In this document: piece by piece, positions 1 through 10,500 of the stretch | Numbering within the stretch: position 1 is the stretch's first letter | Layout: every line of letters starts with the position of its first letter | DNA from: Paracoccaceae bacterium | GTDB taxonomy: Bacteria > Pseudomonadota > Alphaproteobacteria > Rhodobacterales > Rhodobacteraceae | DNA: 50,031 nucleotides | Assembly: GCA_023260835.1 (NCBI GenBank) | Contig: JALQTR010000086.1 | Span: 1-50,031, forward strand | Reading direction: 5' to 3' | Program-made: the position numbers and the translations under genes | Notes under the pieces: model-generated | Databases searched by the model: none | What the model saw: only the letters and a program-made list of their open reading frames with translations | Told to the model about the DNA's origin: nothing

Positions 1-1049
1 TTGGCCTCGATCGCCTGATGTAGACCATCCGACAGGCGGCGGCCCTGCATCATGCGGCCAGTGAATTCGTCGATCAAAACCACCTCATCCCCGCGCACGA
101 TGTAGTCTTTGTCTCGCTGGAACAGAACATGGGCGCGCAGCGCCTGATTGGCGTGGTGTACAATGGTGGTGCTTTCGGGATCATACAGCGATTGCCCTTC
201 GGGCAGAACGCCCAATTGCAACAAACGATCCTCTAGCCAGTCATTGCCTTCATCGGTGAAATTGGCCGACCGTGCCTTTTCATCCACTGAATACAGGTCT
301 GCGGCCATATCTGGGATGACGCCATTTAGCGTAACATACAGGTCGGACCGATCCTGCGATGGGCCAGAAATAATCAGTGGGGTGCGCGCTTCGTCGATCA
401 GAATGCTGTCCACCTCATCCACGATGGCGAAATAATGGTCGCGTTGATACAGATCGGACAATTCTGCCTTCATATTGTCGCGCAAGTAATCAAAGCCCAG
501 TTCATTATTGGTGGCATAGGTGATATCCGCCGCATAGGCGGCCTGTTTTTCCGCGTCCTCTTGGTTCGGAACAACCACGCCCGTGGTCAGGCCCAATGCG
601 GTGTAAACCTTGCTCATCCAGTCAGCATCGCGGCGGGCCAGGTAATCATTCACGGTAACAACATGCACCCCGCGGCCCGTCAGGGCGTTCAGATAGGCGG
701 GGAAGGTGGCAACCAGTGTTTTGCCTTCGCCGGTTTTCATTTCGGCGATATTGCCTTGATGCAGGAAAATCCCACCCATCAGCTGCACATCATGGGCGCG
801 CAGGCCCAAGGCGCGTTTTGCCGCCTCGCGGCAGTTGGCAAAGGCCTCTGGCAATAGGGCATCCAACGACTCGCCCCCCGCCAGGCGCGTTTTAAATTCG
901 TCCGTTTTGGCAATCAGCCCGGCATCATCCAGCGCGGCGAACTGATCTTCCAGCGCGTTGATCTGTGCCACAATGGGGCGGGTGGCTTTGACTTTGCGAT
1001 CATTTTGCGTGCCAAAAACCTTACGAGCGAGAGCGCCAAATCCAAGCAT
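1..1049 (-). CDS. secA: Preprotein translocase subunit SecA, N-terminal part (truncated by window edge)
   Basis: Reverse-strand translation starts [19 protein letters not shown] and contains [35 protein letters not shown] and [21 protein letters not shown] (DEAD motor motifs). Not in the ORF track because it runs off the window. Confidence 0.97.
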   Translation of the reverse strand, partial: MLGFGALARKVFGTQNDRKVKATRPIVAQINALEDQFAALDDAGLIAKTDEFKTRLAGGESLDALLPEAFANCREAAKRALGLRAHDVQLMGGIFLHQGNIAEMKTGEGKTLVATFPAYLNALTGRGVHVVTVNDYLARRDADWMSKVYTALGLTTGVVVPNQEDAEKQAAYAADITYATNNELGFDYLRDNMKAELSDLYQRDHYFAIVDEVDSILIDEARTPLIISGPSQDRSDLYVTLNGVIPDMAADLYSVDEKARSANFTDEGNDWLEDRLLQLGVLPEGQSLYDPESTTIVHHANQALRAHVLFQRDKDYIVRGDEVVLIDEFTGRMMQGRRLSDGLHQAIEA

Positions 1050-1227
1050 TTATTTACATCCTGTTGTCACGCGCCGCAAAATTCATGGTCAGCCCGCTTG
1101 CCCACCCGCAATAGACATCATAATTGCATGGAAAGGCGTTTCATTATCTCGACCACCGATGTAAGCAGAGCGCACCAGAGTGTCAACGCCGCCGCCCGCC
1201 TGCGGCCCCATATAAAGGGAAGAAACA

Positions 1228-2076
1228 TTGTCTTTTTTACGAATTTCTACAGCCGTTTGCGCCGCCGCATTGATGATCGCCCCGATTGCACGGGCCGAAG
1301 ACACCCCATCGGCCGATCAGGTCGTGTTGCGCGTTGGGCAGACCGAGATTACCCTGGGCCATATCATTCAAACGCGTGAGGCGCTGCCGCCGCAGTATCA
1401 ATCCTATCCCGATAATGTATTGCTGGAGGGGATAGTTGACCAATTGCTGCGCCAAACGGTCCTGGCCGCATCGGGCGATCAGGCCGAAGACACGCGCATT
1501 CGCGTCACGCTGGAAAATGAACGCCGCGCATTATTTGCTGATCGGGTGATTGCGGTGATTGCGGCAGAGGCGATCACTGATGAAAAGGTGCAGGCCGTTT
1601 ATGATCGCGATTTTGCCAACGCCCCTGGTGCGCCAGAATTTGATGCCTCGCATATTTTGGTGGACACCGAGGCCGAGGCGCAGGCGCTTGTTGACCAGCT
1701 GAACGCCGGCGCGGATTTTGCCGATCTTGCCAAGGCTCATTCCACTGGCCCATCAGGGCCATCAGGCGGTGCGTTGGGTTGGTTTGGCGAGGGCCAGATG
1801 GTGCCTGAATTTGAAACCGCTGTGAAAGCATTGGAAAAGGGCGGCGTGTCTGCCCCTGTCAAAACGCAGTTCGGCTGGCATGTTGTGCGGCTGAATGACA
1901 CGCGCACCGCCCCAACCCCCACATTGGACGAGGTTCGGGCGCAAATTGAAAATGATCTGCAATCACAGGCCGTCAATGCCGCGATGGATGCTATGGTCGA
2001 AGCCGCTGATGTGGATCGCAGCGGTTTGGATGGGCTGGATCCGGCGTTGATCCGCGCCTCTGATCTTTTGAAATAA
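1228..2076 (+). CDS. Peptidylprolyl isomerase, parvulin/PpiC family, exported
   Basis: TTG start with upstream AAGGGA; signal peptide MSFLRISTAVCAAALMIAPIARA; parvulin domain ASHILVDTEAEAQALVDQLNAGADFADLAKAHSTGPSGPSGGALGWFGEGQMVPEFE. Confidence 0.92.
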   Translation: MSFLRISTAVCAAALMIAPIARAEDTPSADQVVLRVGQTEITLGHIIQTREALPPQYQSYPDNVLLEGIVDQLLRQTVLAASGDQAEDTRIRVTLENERRALFADRVIAVIAAEAITDEKVQAVYDRDFANAPGAPEFDASHILVDTEAEAQALVDQLNAGADFADLAKAHSTGPSGPSGGALGWFGEGQMVPEFETAVKALEKGGVSAPVKTQFGWHVVRLNDTRTAPTPTLDEVRAQIENDLQSQAVNAAMDAMVEAADVDRSGLDGLDPALIRASDLLK

Positions 2077-2088
2077 GGACCTTCTGAA

Positions 2089-3315
2089 ATGGGTAAAACT
2101 TTGGCTGTTTCACCATTGGCTCCGGCCGCCTTTCCTGATCTGCCGGTGATTGACGGGGTCACCTTTGCCACCGCCGCGGCGGGGGTGCGTTATGCGAGGC
2201 GCACGGATGTGATGCTGGCGCTTTTGGCCCCCGGGACCGCTGTGGCCGGCGCCTTCACCAAATCCGCAACGCGCGCGGCCCCGGTGCTGGATGCGCAGGC
2301 CAAATTGGGCGGCGCATCGAACAGTGGCGCGGCGATTTTGGTCAATTCCGGCAATGCCAATGCCTTTACCGGATCGGCGGGTCAGACATCCGTGGCGGCC
2401 CTATGTGCCGCCGTGGCTGGGACAACCGGCATTCCTGACAATCGGGTGTTCACATCATCAACTGGCGTGATTGGCGAGGTCCTGCCGCACAGCAAAATCA
2501 TCGCCGTTTTGGACGATCTGACCGCAGCGCAATCCGCCACTGCGATCAAAGATGCTGCCCGCGCCATCATGACAACCGACACCTTCCCCAAGGGCGCATC
2601 GGCGGACATCAGCGTGAATGGCACCCCCGTGCGTATCGCCGGTATTGCCAAAGGATCGGGCATGATCGCCCCCGATATGGCAACCATGCTGGTCTATATC
2701 TTTACGGACGCACAGATGGATCAGGCTGCGCTGCAGGCGTTGGTGTCTGGTCAGGTGGAACGCAGCTTTAACGCGATTACCGTGGACAGTGATACATCCA
2801 CATCCGACAGCCTGCTGGTGGCCGCCACTGGGAAATCCGGCGTGGATGTGACTGGAAATGCCGATTTTGCCGATGCTTTGGCTGGCGTCATGCTGGATCT
2901 GGCCCATCAGGTTGTCCGCGATGGCGAAGGCGCCAGCAAATTTGTCGAGGTACAAGTGACCGGAGCCGCCAATGATCGTGACGCCAAAACCCACGCCATG
3001 GCCATTGCCAATTCACCGCTTGTGAAAACCGCCATCGCGGGCGAGGACGCCAACTGGGGCCGCGTTGTGATGGCCATCGGCAAATCCGGCGCCGCCGCGG
3101 ACCGTGATTTGCTGTCCATTTGGTTTGGCAATCTGAAAGTGGCCGAAAAAGGCTGGGTCAGCCCCGATTATGACGAGGAACGCGCCAGCGCCTATATGAA
3201 GGCCCAAGAATTGGTGATCCGCGTTGATTTGGGGCTGGGGACTGGGCAATTCACTGCCTGGACCTGTGATTTGACCCATGGGTATATCGACATCAACGCC
3301 GATTATCGATCTTGA
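2089..3315 (+). CDS. argJ: Bifunctional glutamate N-acetyltransferase/amino-acid acetyltransferase ArgJ
   Basis: KGSGMIAPDMATML autoproteolysis motif and characteristic ArgJ C-terminus (DLTHGYIDINADYRS). Confidence 0.96.
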   Translation: MGKTLAVSPLAPAAFPDLPVIDGVTFATAAAGVRYARRTDVMLALLAPGTAVAGAFTKSATRAAPVLDAQAKLGGASNSGAAILVNSGNANAFTGSAGQTSVAALCAAVAGTTGIPDNRVFTSSTGVIGEVLPHSKIIAVLDDLTAAQSATAIKDAARAIMTTDTFPKGASADISVNGTPVRIAGIAKGSGMIAPDMATMLVYIFTDAQMDQAALQALVSGQVERSFNAITVDSDTSTSDSLLVAATGKSGVDVTGNADFADALAGVMLDLAHQVVRDGEGASKFVEVQVTGAANDRDAKTHAMAIANSPLVKTAIAGEDANWGRVVMAIGKSGAAADRDLLSIWFGNLKVAEKGWVSPDYDEERASAYMKAQELVIRVDLGLGTGQFTAWTCDLTHGYIDINADYRS

Positions 3316-3371
3316 TACAAATGCGGCCCGGGTCATTAATCTCGGGCCAAATACCGCCAAGGGGTAGATAT

Positions 3372-3773
3372 ATGAAAAAAATGGTCCTTGTCAGCGCGGT
3401 TGCCCTGATTGATCCCGATGGACGCGTCCTGTTGGCCCAGCGGCCCGAGGGCAAATCCATGGCGGGCTTGTGGGAATTCCCCGGCGGCAAAGTCGAACCA
3501 GGCGAAACCCCCGAGGCCGCTTTGGTCCGCGAGCTGCAAGAGGAGCTAGGCATCGACACATGGACCAGCTGTTTGGCGCCGCTGTCATTCGCATCGCATT
3601 CATATGACGATTTTCACCTGCTGATGCCCGTCTTCGCCTGCCGCAAATGGCAAGGTATCGTTCAACCGCGTGAAGGGCAAAAATTGGCTTGGGTGCGCGC
3701 CAAAGACCTGCGCAGCTATGCCATGCCCCCCGCTGACATCCCCCTGATTCCGGTATTGCAGGAACTGCTGTAG
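3372..3773 (+). CDS. mutT: (deoxy)nucleoside triphosphate pyrophosphohydrolase, Nudix/MutT family
   Basis: Nudix box GGKVEPGETPEAALVRELQEELGI; start ATGAAAAAAATGGTC chosen instead of the longer track ORF. Confidence 0.88.
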   Translation: MKKMVLVSAVALIDPDGRVLLAQRPEGKSMAGLWEFPGGKVEPGETPEAALVRELQEELGIDTWTSCLAPLSFASHSYDDFHLLMPVFACRKWQGIVQPREGQKLAWVRAKDLRSYAMPPADIPLIPVLQELL

Positions 3774-3776
3774 GCG

Positions 3777-4577
3777 TTAATGCGCGGGGACCTGTACCGC
3801 GTCCAGCAGGCTGCGGCCGCCATCCACGGTGAAGATTTGCCCAATGGTGAACCGCGCCGCATCGGATGCCAGATATTGCACCAGATGCGCCAAATCCCCC
3901 GGCGCGCCGATCCGGCCCAGCGGTGTGCCGGCCTCAATCGTTTCTCGATCTTCGGGATGGTTGCGAAGATGGTTGCCCAAAGATGCCGACAACACCGACC
4001 CAAAGGCCACCGCATTGACCCGAATGTTATGTGGCGCCAGTTCAATCGCCATCATGCGGGTCATCTGATCCAATGCCGCTGTGGCCACCGAATACCCCAG
4101 CAGCCCCACATTTGCCCGATTGGCCGCAATCGAGGACAGATTTACAATCGACCCGCCGATAAATTGCGGCTGATCCGCAGCCTGTTTGATCATCCGCTTG
4201 GCCACCAGTTGTGTCAGGCGATAGGCCGTGAACAGGTTTTGTTGCAGCATCTGATCCAGCGTTTGATCCTGCACATCAAGCGGATCGGTGGGCAGGATCT
4301 GCCGGCTGGCGTTGACCAAAATATCCACCTGATCAAAGGCATCTATCGTCGCGGATAGCAAATTGGCCAAACACAGATTGGACCGTAAATCCCCAGCAAA
4401 ATAGCGGATATTCCCCGTTTCGGGCTGGCCGCCCAATTCGTGGGACAAACGGTCTTCGTCCATATCGGCGAACATGACATTGGCGCCCTGATCGGCCAGG
4501 TGCTGCGCAATTTCCAGCCCAACGCCATTCGCCGCTCCGGTTACGATCGCGGTTTTGCCTTCAACGGAAAATGACAT
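3777..4577 (-). CDS. SDR family NAD(P)-binding protein (degenerate YxxxK)
   Basis: TGAANGVGLEIA Rossmann motif; NLSSIAA; YSVATAA at the position of the canonical YxxxK. Confidence 0.85.
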   Translation of the reverse strand: MSFSVEGKTAIVTGAANGVGLEIAQHLADQGANVMFADMDEDRLSHELGGQPETGNIRYFAGDLRSNLCLANLLSATIDAFDQVDILVNASRQILPTDPLDVQDQTLDQMLQQNLFTAYRLTQLVAKRMIKQAADQPQFIGGSIVNLSSIAANRANVGLLGYSVATAALDQMTRMMAIELAPHNIRVNAVAFGSVLSASLGNHLRNHPEDRETIEAGTPLGRIGAPGDLAHLVQYLASDAARFTIGQIFTVDGGRSLLDAVQVPAH

Positions 4578-4634
4578 GTGCGTCCCTTTGATTTGTTGAT
4601 TCTGCGCCAGTTTACCCCAAGCGCGCGCCAGACC

Positions 4635-5612
4635 CTAGCCCCGCTTCAAACGCGGCCCGCTGGCGTGGATCAGTTTAAACCGATTATCCCCACCAATCAT
4701 TTGCACCTTGGCAAAAGCGGCTTCAAGCGTTGGTTCATATGGCAAATGGCGGTTCGCCACCATGTAAAGATGCCCCTTGGGGGTTAGCGCACGGGCGGCG
4801 CTGGTGATGAACCCGCGGCCCAGATCAGGATCGGCATTGCGCCCTGTGTGAAAGGGCGGGTTCATAACGACGACATCAACCGGCGTTTTGGGCGACCACG
4901 TCAGGACATCCGCCCATGTGAACTCAGCCCGGGTGTCGGTGATATTGCTGCGCGCACACTCAAGCGCGCGGTGATCGGCTTCGACCAATTCGATGGCTGT
5001 GATTTTCGAACGGTGCAGCAACGCCGCCGATAGATACCCCCAGCCCGCCCCCAGATCCGCAACGCGCCCGGCCAATTTATCTGGCAGATTTGAGGCCAGC
5101 AGAGCCGAAGCCGGATCAATGCCATCGGCAGAAAACACACCCACGCGGGTTTGCAGTCCATCGCCCACAGCCCGCGGTGCCGGTTCAGCCCAATCGGCGA
5201 AATCATCTGCAGATCCTTGCATCCAAAAGGCCTTGCCATGCGATTTGGCGATCACATCAGTCACCTGTGTTCGCGTTTTGCAGGCCTTCAATAAACTATC
5301 GATACCATCTGTTTTTTGCCCATCCACCAACACAGGCCCCCCGTTGGTGGCGCGCATTGCTGCGGCAATCCAAGCCTGCGCAAGGGGTTTTGCCCGCGGG
5401 ATAAACACCACGGCCTGATCTGCTGTTTGTGGAATGGTTTGCACCACCTGACCACCGCGCGCCGCAATTGTGGCGGCAGATATTGCGTCATAGCTGACAG
5501 ACACGGCTGAACCCAAATCCGCAAAATCCATGTCGGCATTCGGGTTCAATACAAGCCACACCCCCGATCGGGCCGCCTGTTGCAGGGCCAATTCCAGGCG
5601 TTCTTTGCTCAT
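4635..5612 (-). CDS. Class I SAM-dependent methyltransferase, RsmC-like (16S rRNA guanine-N2)
   Basis: VADLGAGWGYLSAALL motif I and VVVMNPPFHTG motif IV; start at MSKERLELALQQ. Confidence 0.85.
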   Translation of the reverse strand: MSKERLELALQQAARSGVWLVLNPNADMDFADLGSAVSVSYDAISAATIAARGGQVVQTIPQTADQAVVFIPRAKPLAQAWIAAAMRATNGGPVLVDGQKTDGIDSLLKACKTRTQVTDVIAKSHGKAFWMQGSADDFADWAEPAPRAVGDGLQTRVGVFSADGIDPASALLASNLPDKLAGRVADLGAGWGYLSAALLHRSKITAIELVEADHRALECARSNITDTRAEFTWADVLTWSPKTPVDVVVMNPPFHTGRNADPDLGRGFITSAARALTPKGHLYMVANRHLPYEPTLEAAFAKVQMIGGDNRFKLIHASGPRLKRG

Positions 5613-5614
5613 GC

Positions 5615-5941
5615 TTATTCTTTTTCCATTGTGCATTGCAGCGGGTGCTGATGCCGGCGGGCAAAATCCATCACCTGCGTGACCTTGGTTTCGGCCACCT
5701 CATGGCTGAACACCCCAACCACAGCCATGCCCTTTTTGTGCACGGTCAACATAATGTCAAAGGCCTGCATGTGATCCATGCCAAAAAACCGCTCAAGCAC
5801 CAGAACAACAAATTCCATGGGGGTGAAATCATCATTCAGCAGCATCACTTTATACATTGGCGGCCGCCGCGTTTTGGCGCGTGGCTTTACCAGCAGCTGC
5901 GTGTCATCATCATCCTGAGATAACGTGATGGGATGGGTCAT
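5615..5941 (-). CDS. clpS: ATP-dependent Clp protease adaptor ClpS
   Basis: [29 protein letters not shown]...THVHKKG-like core typical of ClpS; start [15 protein letters not shown]. Confidence 0.96.
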   Translation of the reverse strand: MTHPITLSQDDDDTQLLVKPRAKTRRPPMYKVMLLNDDFTPMEFVVLVLERFFGMDHMQAFDIMLTVHKKGMAVVGVFSHEVAETKVTQVMDFARRHQHPLQCTMEKE

Positions 5942-6239
5942 TGTGTGCTCCGCCAGATTTGGCATTCTCCTTTGGCCTGCTATATAGAGCCGCCGCCCTG
6001 AAATCAAATGGGGTTTGTGGCGGGGCGCGGGCAGCAACCCCACCTATATTCGCCCTAAATTCCCCTTTCCGACCCAACATCTTGTGGTTGCGCAGCGCGC
6101 ACCCCCTAGATATTCGCATATTGATCCTTATGAAAATTAGATAAAAATCAATGAAATGAATGCTTTATTGTTCAAAGCTCATATGTTATGGTGATTTTTA
6201 CAAAGCGCGCAATAGACGCAGCATATTGAGGCAAGGCAC

Positions 6240-7673
6240 ATGAGACATGCAGGAATGCATCCCGTCCGTTTATGGGCGCAAGCGTTTATGGCGCTGTGGA
6301 TTTTCATCACAATTCCCCTGTTTGCGGTTGCCGCCCCCTATGCTGGCTTTGTTATGGATGCGCGCACAGGCGAAACACTGCATGCTGAAAACGCAGATAC
6401 GCGGCTGCACCCTGCATCCTTGACCAAAATGATGACGCTTTACATTGCGTTTCAGGCCATTGAAACGGGGGAAATCAGCGCCGATACGGTGGTCACAATT
6501 TCACGCAATGCCGCGGCTGAACCGCCATCGAAATTGGGCCTGCGCCCGGGACAGAAAATCAAATTACGGTATTTAATCCGTGCAGCAGCTGTAAAATCAG
6601 CTAATGACGCCGCCACCGCCATTGGCGAGGCAATCGAAGGGTCCGAGGCCGCATTTGTGCGCCGGATGAACCGCACTGCCAAATCATTGGGAATGACGCG
6701 CACAACATTCAAAAACGCCCATGGTTTAACGCGCAAGGGGCATCTGTCCACGGCACGCGATATGTCCGTCTTGGGGCGGCATATTTTTTATGATTTTCCT
6801 GGTTATTATAATCTGTTTTCACGCACAAAAACGGATGCTGGGATCAAATCGGTTCGCAACACCAATCGCAGAATGCTGCGTGATTATGCGGGCGCTGATG
6901 GGATTAAAACCGGTTATACGCGGGCGGCAGGGTTTAATTTGGTTGCATCGGCAGAACGTAACGGTGAACGGATCATTGCAACGGTTTTTGGTGGTCGCTC
7001 CACCACAACCCGCAACAATCAGGTTGCGAAACTGTTGAACCTTGGGTTTGAAAAGGCACCGCGCCGCGTGGCCGTTGTGAAGCCGCGCAAACCTGCACCA
7101 TTGCCCGGGCGCAGCCTGATGGCCGAGGCCACAAATGCGCCGCGTCCCATGATGCGTCCCAAAATCACGGAACCACAAACCGCACCACCTGCGCCGCAAC
7201 CGCAGGTCATTGCCGCCGCGCCCAAATCCGAACCACAGCAGGCCCCCATCGTCCAAAGTGCTGTAATTTCATCCGATGACATCGATCAAGCGGTCGAGCT
7301 GGCTTTGGCTGTTGCATCCGCGGTGCCGGCCCCCACGATTCCACGCCCCGAGCTGCGCCCAGCGGCCTTTACCCCTGCGCCACAAGACAGCGCAGTGGCC
7401 GAAGCCGTTACTATTTCCACATCAAATGCGCGTGATTGGGGGGTAACGATTGGCCGCTTCCCCAGCCGTTATGCCGCCGAAAAGGCGCTGTTGCAGACCG
7501 CATTGTCAGAACTGGGCGCGCTGGAAGGTGCCGTGCGTAAGGTGCACAAACGCCGTGCGGGTTTCGACGCAGAATTTTATGGGCTGACCCAACAGGGGGC
7601 TGATTTGGCCTGCATGCGATTGAAGGCACGCAAACAAGAATGCAGCGCGCTGAAGCCTGATCCACAAGGATAA
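6240..7673 (+). CDS. D-alanyl-D-alanine carboxypeptidase with C-terminal SPOR-like domain
   Basis: SxxK (ASLTKMM), SAN (KSANDAA), KTG (GIKTGYTRAAGFN) motifs; C-terminal region WGVTIGRFPSRYAAEKALLQTALSEL resembles SPOR. Confidence 0.92.
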   Translation: MRHAGMHPVRLWAQAFMALWIFITIPLFAVAAPYAGFVMDARTGETLHAENADTRLHPASLTKMMTLYIAFQAIETGEISADTVVTISRNAAAEPPSKLGLRPGQKIKLRYLIRAAAVKSANDAATAIGEAIEGSEAAFVRRMNRTAKSLGMTRTTFKNAHGLTRKGHLSTARDMSVLGRHIFYDFPGYYNLFSRTKTDAGIKSVRNTNRRMLRDYAGADGIKTGYTRAAGFNLVASAERNGERIIATVFGGRSTTTRNNQVAKLLNLGFEKAPRRVAVVKPRKPAPLPGRSLMAEATNAPRPMMRPKITEPQTAPPAPQPQVIAAAPKSEPQQAPIVQSAVISSDDIDQAVELALAVASAVPAPTIPRPELRPAAFTPAPQDSAVAEAVTISTSNARDWGVTIGRFPSRYAAEKALLQTALSELGALEGAVRKVHKRRAGFDAEFYGLTQQGADLACMRLKARKQECSALKPDPQG

Positions 7674-7677
7674 TATG

Positions 7678-7836
7678 TCAGGGTTTTGGATGGTTGTCCC
7701 AACGGCCGGATAAAATCCGCTCGGCATCGCCATCGGGATCTTCATATTGCCGAGATTTCAGCGTGTAAACAAACCCAGCAAGCCCAATTCCCCCCAAGAT
7801 CAGGGAAATAGGGATCAAATAGGCCAAAATATTCAT
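7678..7836 (-). CDS. ccoS: cbb3-type cytochrome oxidase assembly protein CcoS (52 aa)
   Basis: Reverse-strand reading MNILAYLIPISLILGGIGLAGFVYTLKSRQYEDPDGDAERILSGRWDNHPKP; overlaps the ccoI stop by ATGA; below the length cutoff of the ORF track. Confidence 0.9.
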   Translation of the reverse strand: MNILAYLIPISLILGGIGLAGFVYTLKSRQYEDPDGDAERILSGRWDNHPKP

Positions 7837-10037
7837 TGCGGTTCCCCTGCTTTAACACGGCCCAATCGTAGCGCATTCAAAGACACCGTAATCGAACTGG
7901 CCGACATCGCAAGAGCCGCCATCAAAGGTGTTGCCAAACCGACAATCGCGATTGGCACGGCAATCACGTTATAAACGGTTGCGATTTGAAAATTCTCTCG
8001 GATCCGTTTTGTGGCTTTGCGGGCCAATAAAACAGCATCGGCTATGGGGCGCAGATCAGCCCCCAATAGAACAATATCCGATGCCACCCGCGCCGCATCC
8101 AAGGCCGATGCCGGCGATATGGACACATCCGCCGCGGCCAATGCAACCGTGTCATTCAACCCATCCCCCACCATCAACACATGTGCGCCAGCGTCGCGTA
8201 GATGTTGAATATGGGCTGATTTCTCTTCAGGCAGGACGCCGGCGCGCCATTGCGTGATGCCCAGCATTTTGGCCAAATCCGCAACGGGGGCTTCGGCGTC
8301 ACCCGACAGAAGATGGACCTGGATATTGGCCGCGTGCAGGGCGGCCACGGCCGCAGCAGCGCCATCGCGGGGGCTGTCGATAAACGTAAAAGGTTGCGCT
8401 GGGGCCCCCCCGATTTTTAACCACGTGGCGGTGCGGGCCTGTGGCACACCGCCCAGCCAGTCTGCACGGCCCAAAGCTACGCGGCAGCCATTGGACAGCT
8501 GCCCTTCGATCCCGTGCCCTGGGATTTCGCGGGCATCGACCAGCGTCACTTGGGGCAGATCATCAGCTTGGGTTTGGCGCCAAATCGCCTGTGCCAAAGG
8601 ATGTGCTGATCCATTTGCCAGCGCGCGCGCAATGGCCAAGGCTTCGGGAGCAAAGTCGGATTTGTTATCCAGCTGTAACTGTCCCGTGGTCAGGGTGCCG
8701 GTTTTATCAAAGACCACTGTGTCAACGCGGGCCAACCGTTCCAGTGCGGTTGCGTTTTTAATCAGCATGCCCTTTTTGAACAAACGCCCCGATGCAGCGG
8801 TGGTCACAGCCGGAACCGCCAGACCCAAGGCGCAAGGGCAGGTGATGATCAGCACCGCTGCGGCAATATTGATCGCCATGCGCAAATCCTGCGACCATAT
8901 CCACCAAAAGGCAAAGGCCAGCGCCGACAGGATATGCACCCCCGGCGCATAAAGCGCCGCGGCCTGATCGGCCAAGGAATTATACTGTGCGCGACCAGAT
9001 TCGGCCACCGCCACCAGCTGCGCCAAACGGTGCAGTGATGTATCACGCCCCACCGCCGTGGCGCGCAAATCCAAAACCCCTGTCAGGTTCACCGCCCCTG
9101 CATTTAACTGCGCGCCCGGTTCAACCGGTACAGGCAGCGTTTCGCCGGTCAGCAAGGATAAATCCAATTCACTGGTGCCAGTGATCAGCTGTCCATCAAT
9201 CGGCAGTCGGCCACCGGGTTTGATACGGATGATATCGCCAACAGCCAATTGCGCAACGGGAACCACTTCTTCGCTGCCATCCTTGCCCAAACGAATGGCA
9301 CGTGGCACCTCCAGCGCGGCGAGCTCTTCCGCGGCGGATCGGGCAATCGCTCGGGTGCGATAATCCAAATACCGTCCGGCCAGCAAAAAGAATGTCAGCG
9401 AAACGGCCGCATCAAAATAGGCATGATGCCCCGAGGCCCAAGTTTCATAAAGCGATGTCCCAACGGCCAGCAAAATCGCCAGGCTGATCGGCACATCCAT
9501 ATTCAGCCGCCCTGCGCGCAGTGCGGTAAAGGCATTGCGAAAAAAAGGCTGGGCAGAAAAGGCAATGACGGGCAGGGTAATAAAGGCCGATATCCAGTGA
9601 AACATATCCCGCGTGGCCCCGTCCGCACCGGACCACACGGCGATCGACAGCAGCATCACATTCATCATTGCAAACCCAGCCACCGCAAGGCGCATCAACA
9701 AATCGCGGCCGGCTTTATCGGTTTGCGTGGCGGCCAATTGGCTGCTGTCTAATTCATGCGCCTCGTATCCGGTTTTGGCCAGAACGTCGATCAGCTGGTC
9801 GGTTTGGACATTTGCTTCAGCGTCAATTGTGGCGCGCTTTAATGTCAGATTCACGCGGGCGGATTTCACCCCCGGCGTGCGCTCTAACGCGCGTTCTACT
9901 GTGGCGATACAGGCGGCGCAATGAATCCCCGGAACCGACAGGGCGATGTTGTGATCCTGCTGCGCCGCGCGCGCGGCGATATCTTCGGCCGAGGGTGCCG
10001 CAATACAGGCTGGACAGGCAGAGATCTGACCCGCCAT
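7833..10037 (-). CDS. ccoI: Heavy-metal (Cu) translocating P-type ATPase CcoI/FixI
   Basis: HMA domain GIHCAACIATVERAL, TCPCALGLAVPA, DKTGTLT, MVGDGLNDTVALAAADVSI; located in ccoGHIS order. Confidence 0.95.
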   Translation of the reverse strand: MAGQISACPACIAAPSAEDIAARAAQQDHNIALSVPGIHCAACIATVERALERTPGVKSARVNLTLKRATIDAEANVQTDQLIDVLAKTGYEAHELDSSQLAATQTDKAGRDLLMRLAVAGFAMMNVMLLSIAVWSGADGATRDMFHWISAFITLPVIAFSAQPFFRNAFTALRAGRLNMDVPISLAILLAVGTSLYETWASGHHAYFDAAVSLTFFLLAGRYLDYRTRAIARSAAEELAALEVPRAIRLGKDGSEEVVPVAQLAVGDIIRIKPGGRLPIDGQLITGTSELDLSLLTGETLPVPVEPGAQLNAGAVNLTGVLDLRATAVGRDTSLHRLAQLVAVAESGRAQYNSLADQAAALYAPGVHILSALAFAFWWIWSQDLRMAINIAAAVLIITCPCALGLAVPAVTTAASGRLFKKGMLIKNATALERLARVDTVVFDKTGTLTTGQLQLDNKSDFAPEALAIARALANGSAHPLAQAIWRQTQADDLPQVTLVDAREIPGHGIEGQLSNGCRVALGRADWLGGVPQARTATWLKIGGAPAQPFTFIDSPRDGAAAAVAALHAANIQVHLLSGDAEAPVADLAKMLGITQWRAGVLPEEKSAHIQHLRDAGAHVLMVGDGLNDTVALAAADVSISPASALDAARVASDIVLLGADLRPIADAVLLARKATKRIRENFQIATVYNVIAVPIAIVGLATPLMAALAMSASSITVSLNALRLGRVKAGEPQ

Positions 10038-10041
10038 CGCC

Positions 10042-10500
10042 CTATTCCGTCACATAAAGCGCCAAACGCTGTGCAAACAGCACTTTATCCAACGATGTCG
10101 CCTGAAGCCGGATGTTCCAATTGCCCGGTCCAAGATGCGCTTTGGCAATATATTCAGACCCGTTAAAGGTAAATTCCGGCGTTTGATCCTGTGCCACAGT
10201 GGTGGCGCGCCCAACGGTTGCGGCCAAACTGGCCACACGCACATCCGCGCCATTTGCATCGGTAAAGCGCAGATGCAGATAATCCCCATCCACACGGGCC
10301 GTGACAGTCCAGCCCAATGCCTCTTGCGCGTCGCGTCGCGCATCAAAGGTTTGGCTGGCGACATAGGAATTTGGCACCTCGAGCCCAGAAAAGGTTTTCA
10401 CCGCATTAAAGGCCAAGGTCAGATTGACCAAAATGATCACCCCAAAGGCGCCAGCGAAAATGGCAAAGACCTTGCGCCCTGTCAGTGGCCCCGAAAACAT
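10042..10500 (-). CDS. ccoH: FixH/CcoH family protein
   Basis: Single N-terminal TM segment and FixH-like sequence between ccoG and ccoI; overlaps the ccoG stop (TGATG). Confidence 0.9.
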   Translation of the reverse strand: MFSGPLTGRKVFAIFAGAFGVIILVNLTLAFNAVKTFSGLEVPNSYVASQTFDARRDAQEALGWTVTARVDGDYLHLRFTDANGADVRVASLAATVGRATTVAQDQTPEFTFNGSEYIAKAHLGPGNWNIRLQATSLDKVLFAQRLALYVTE

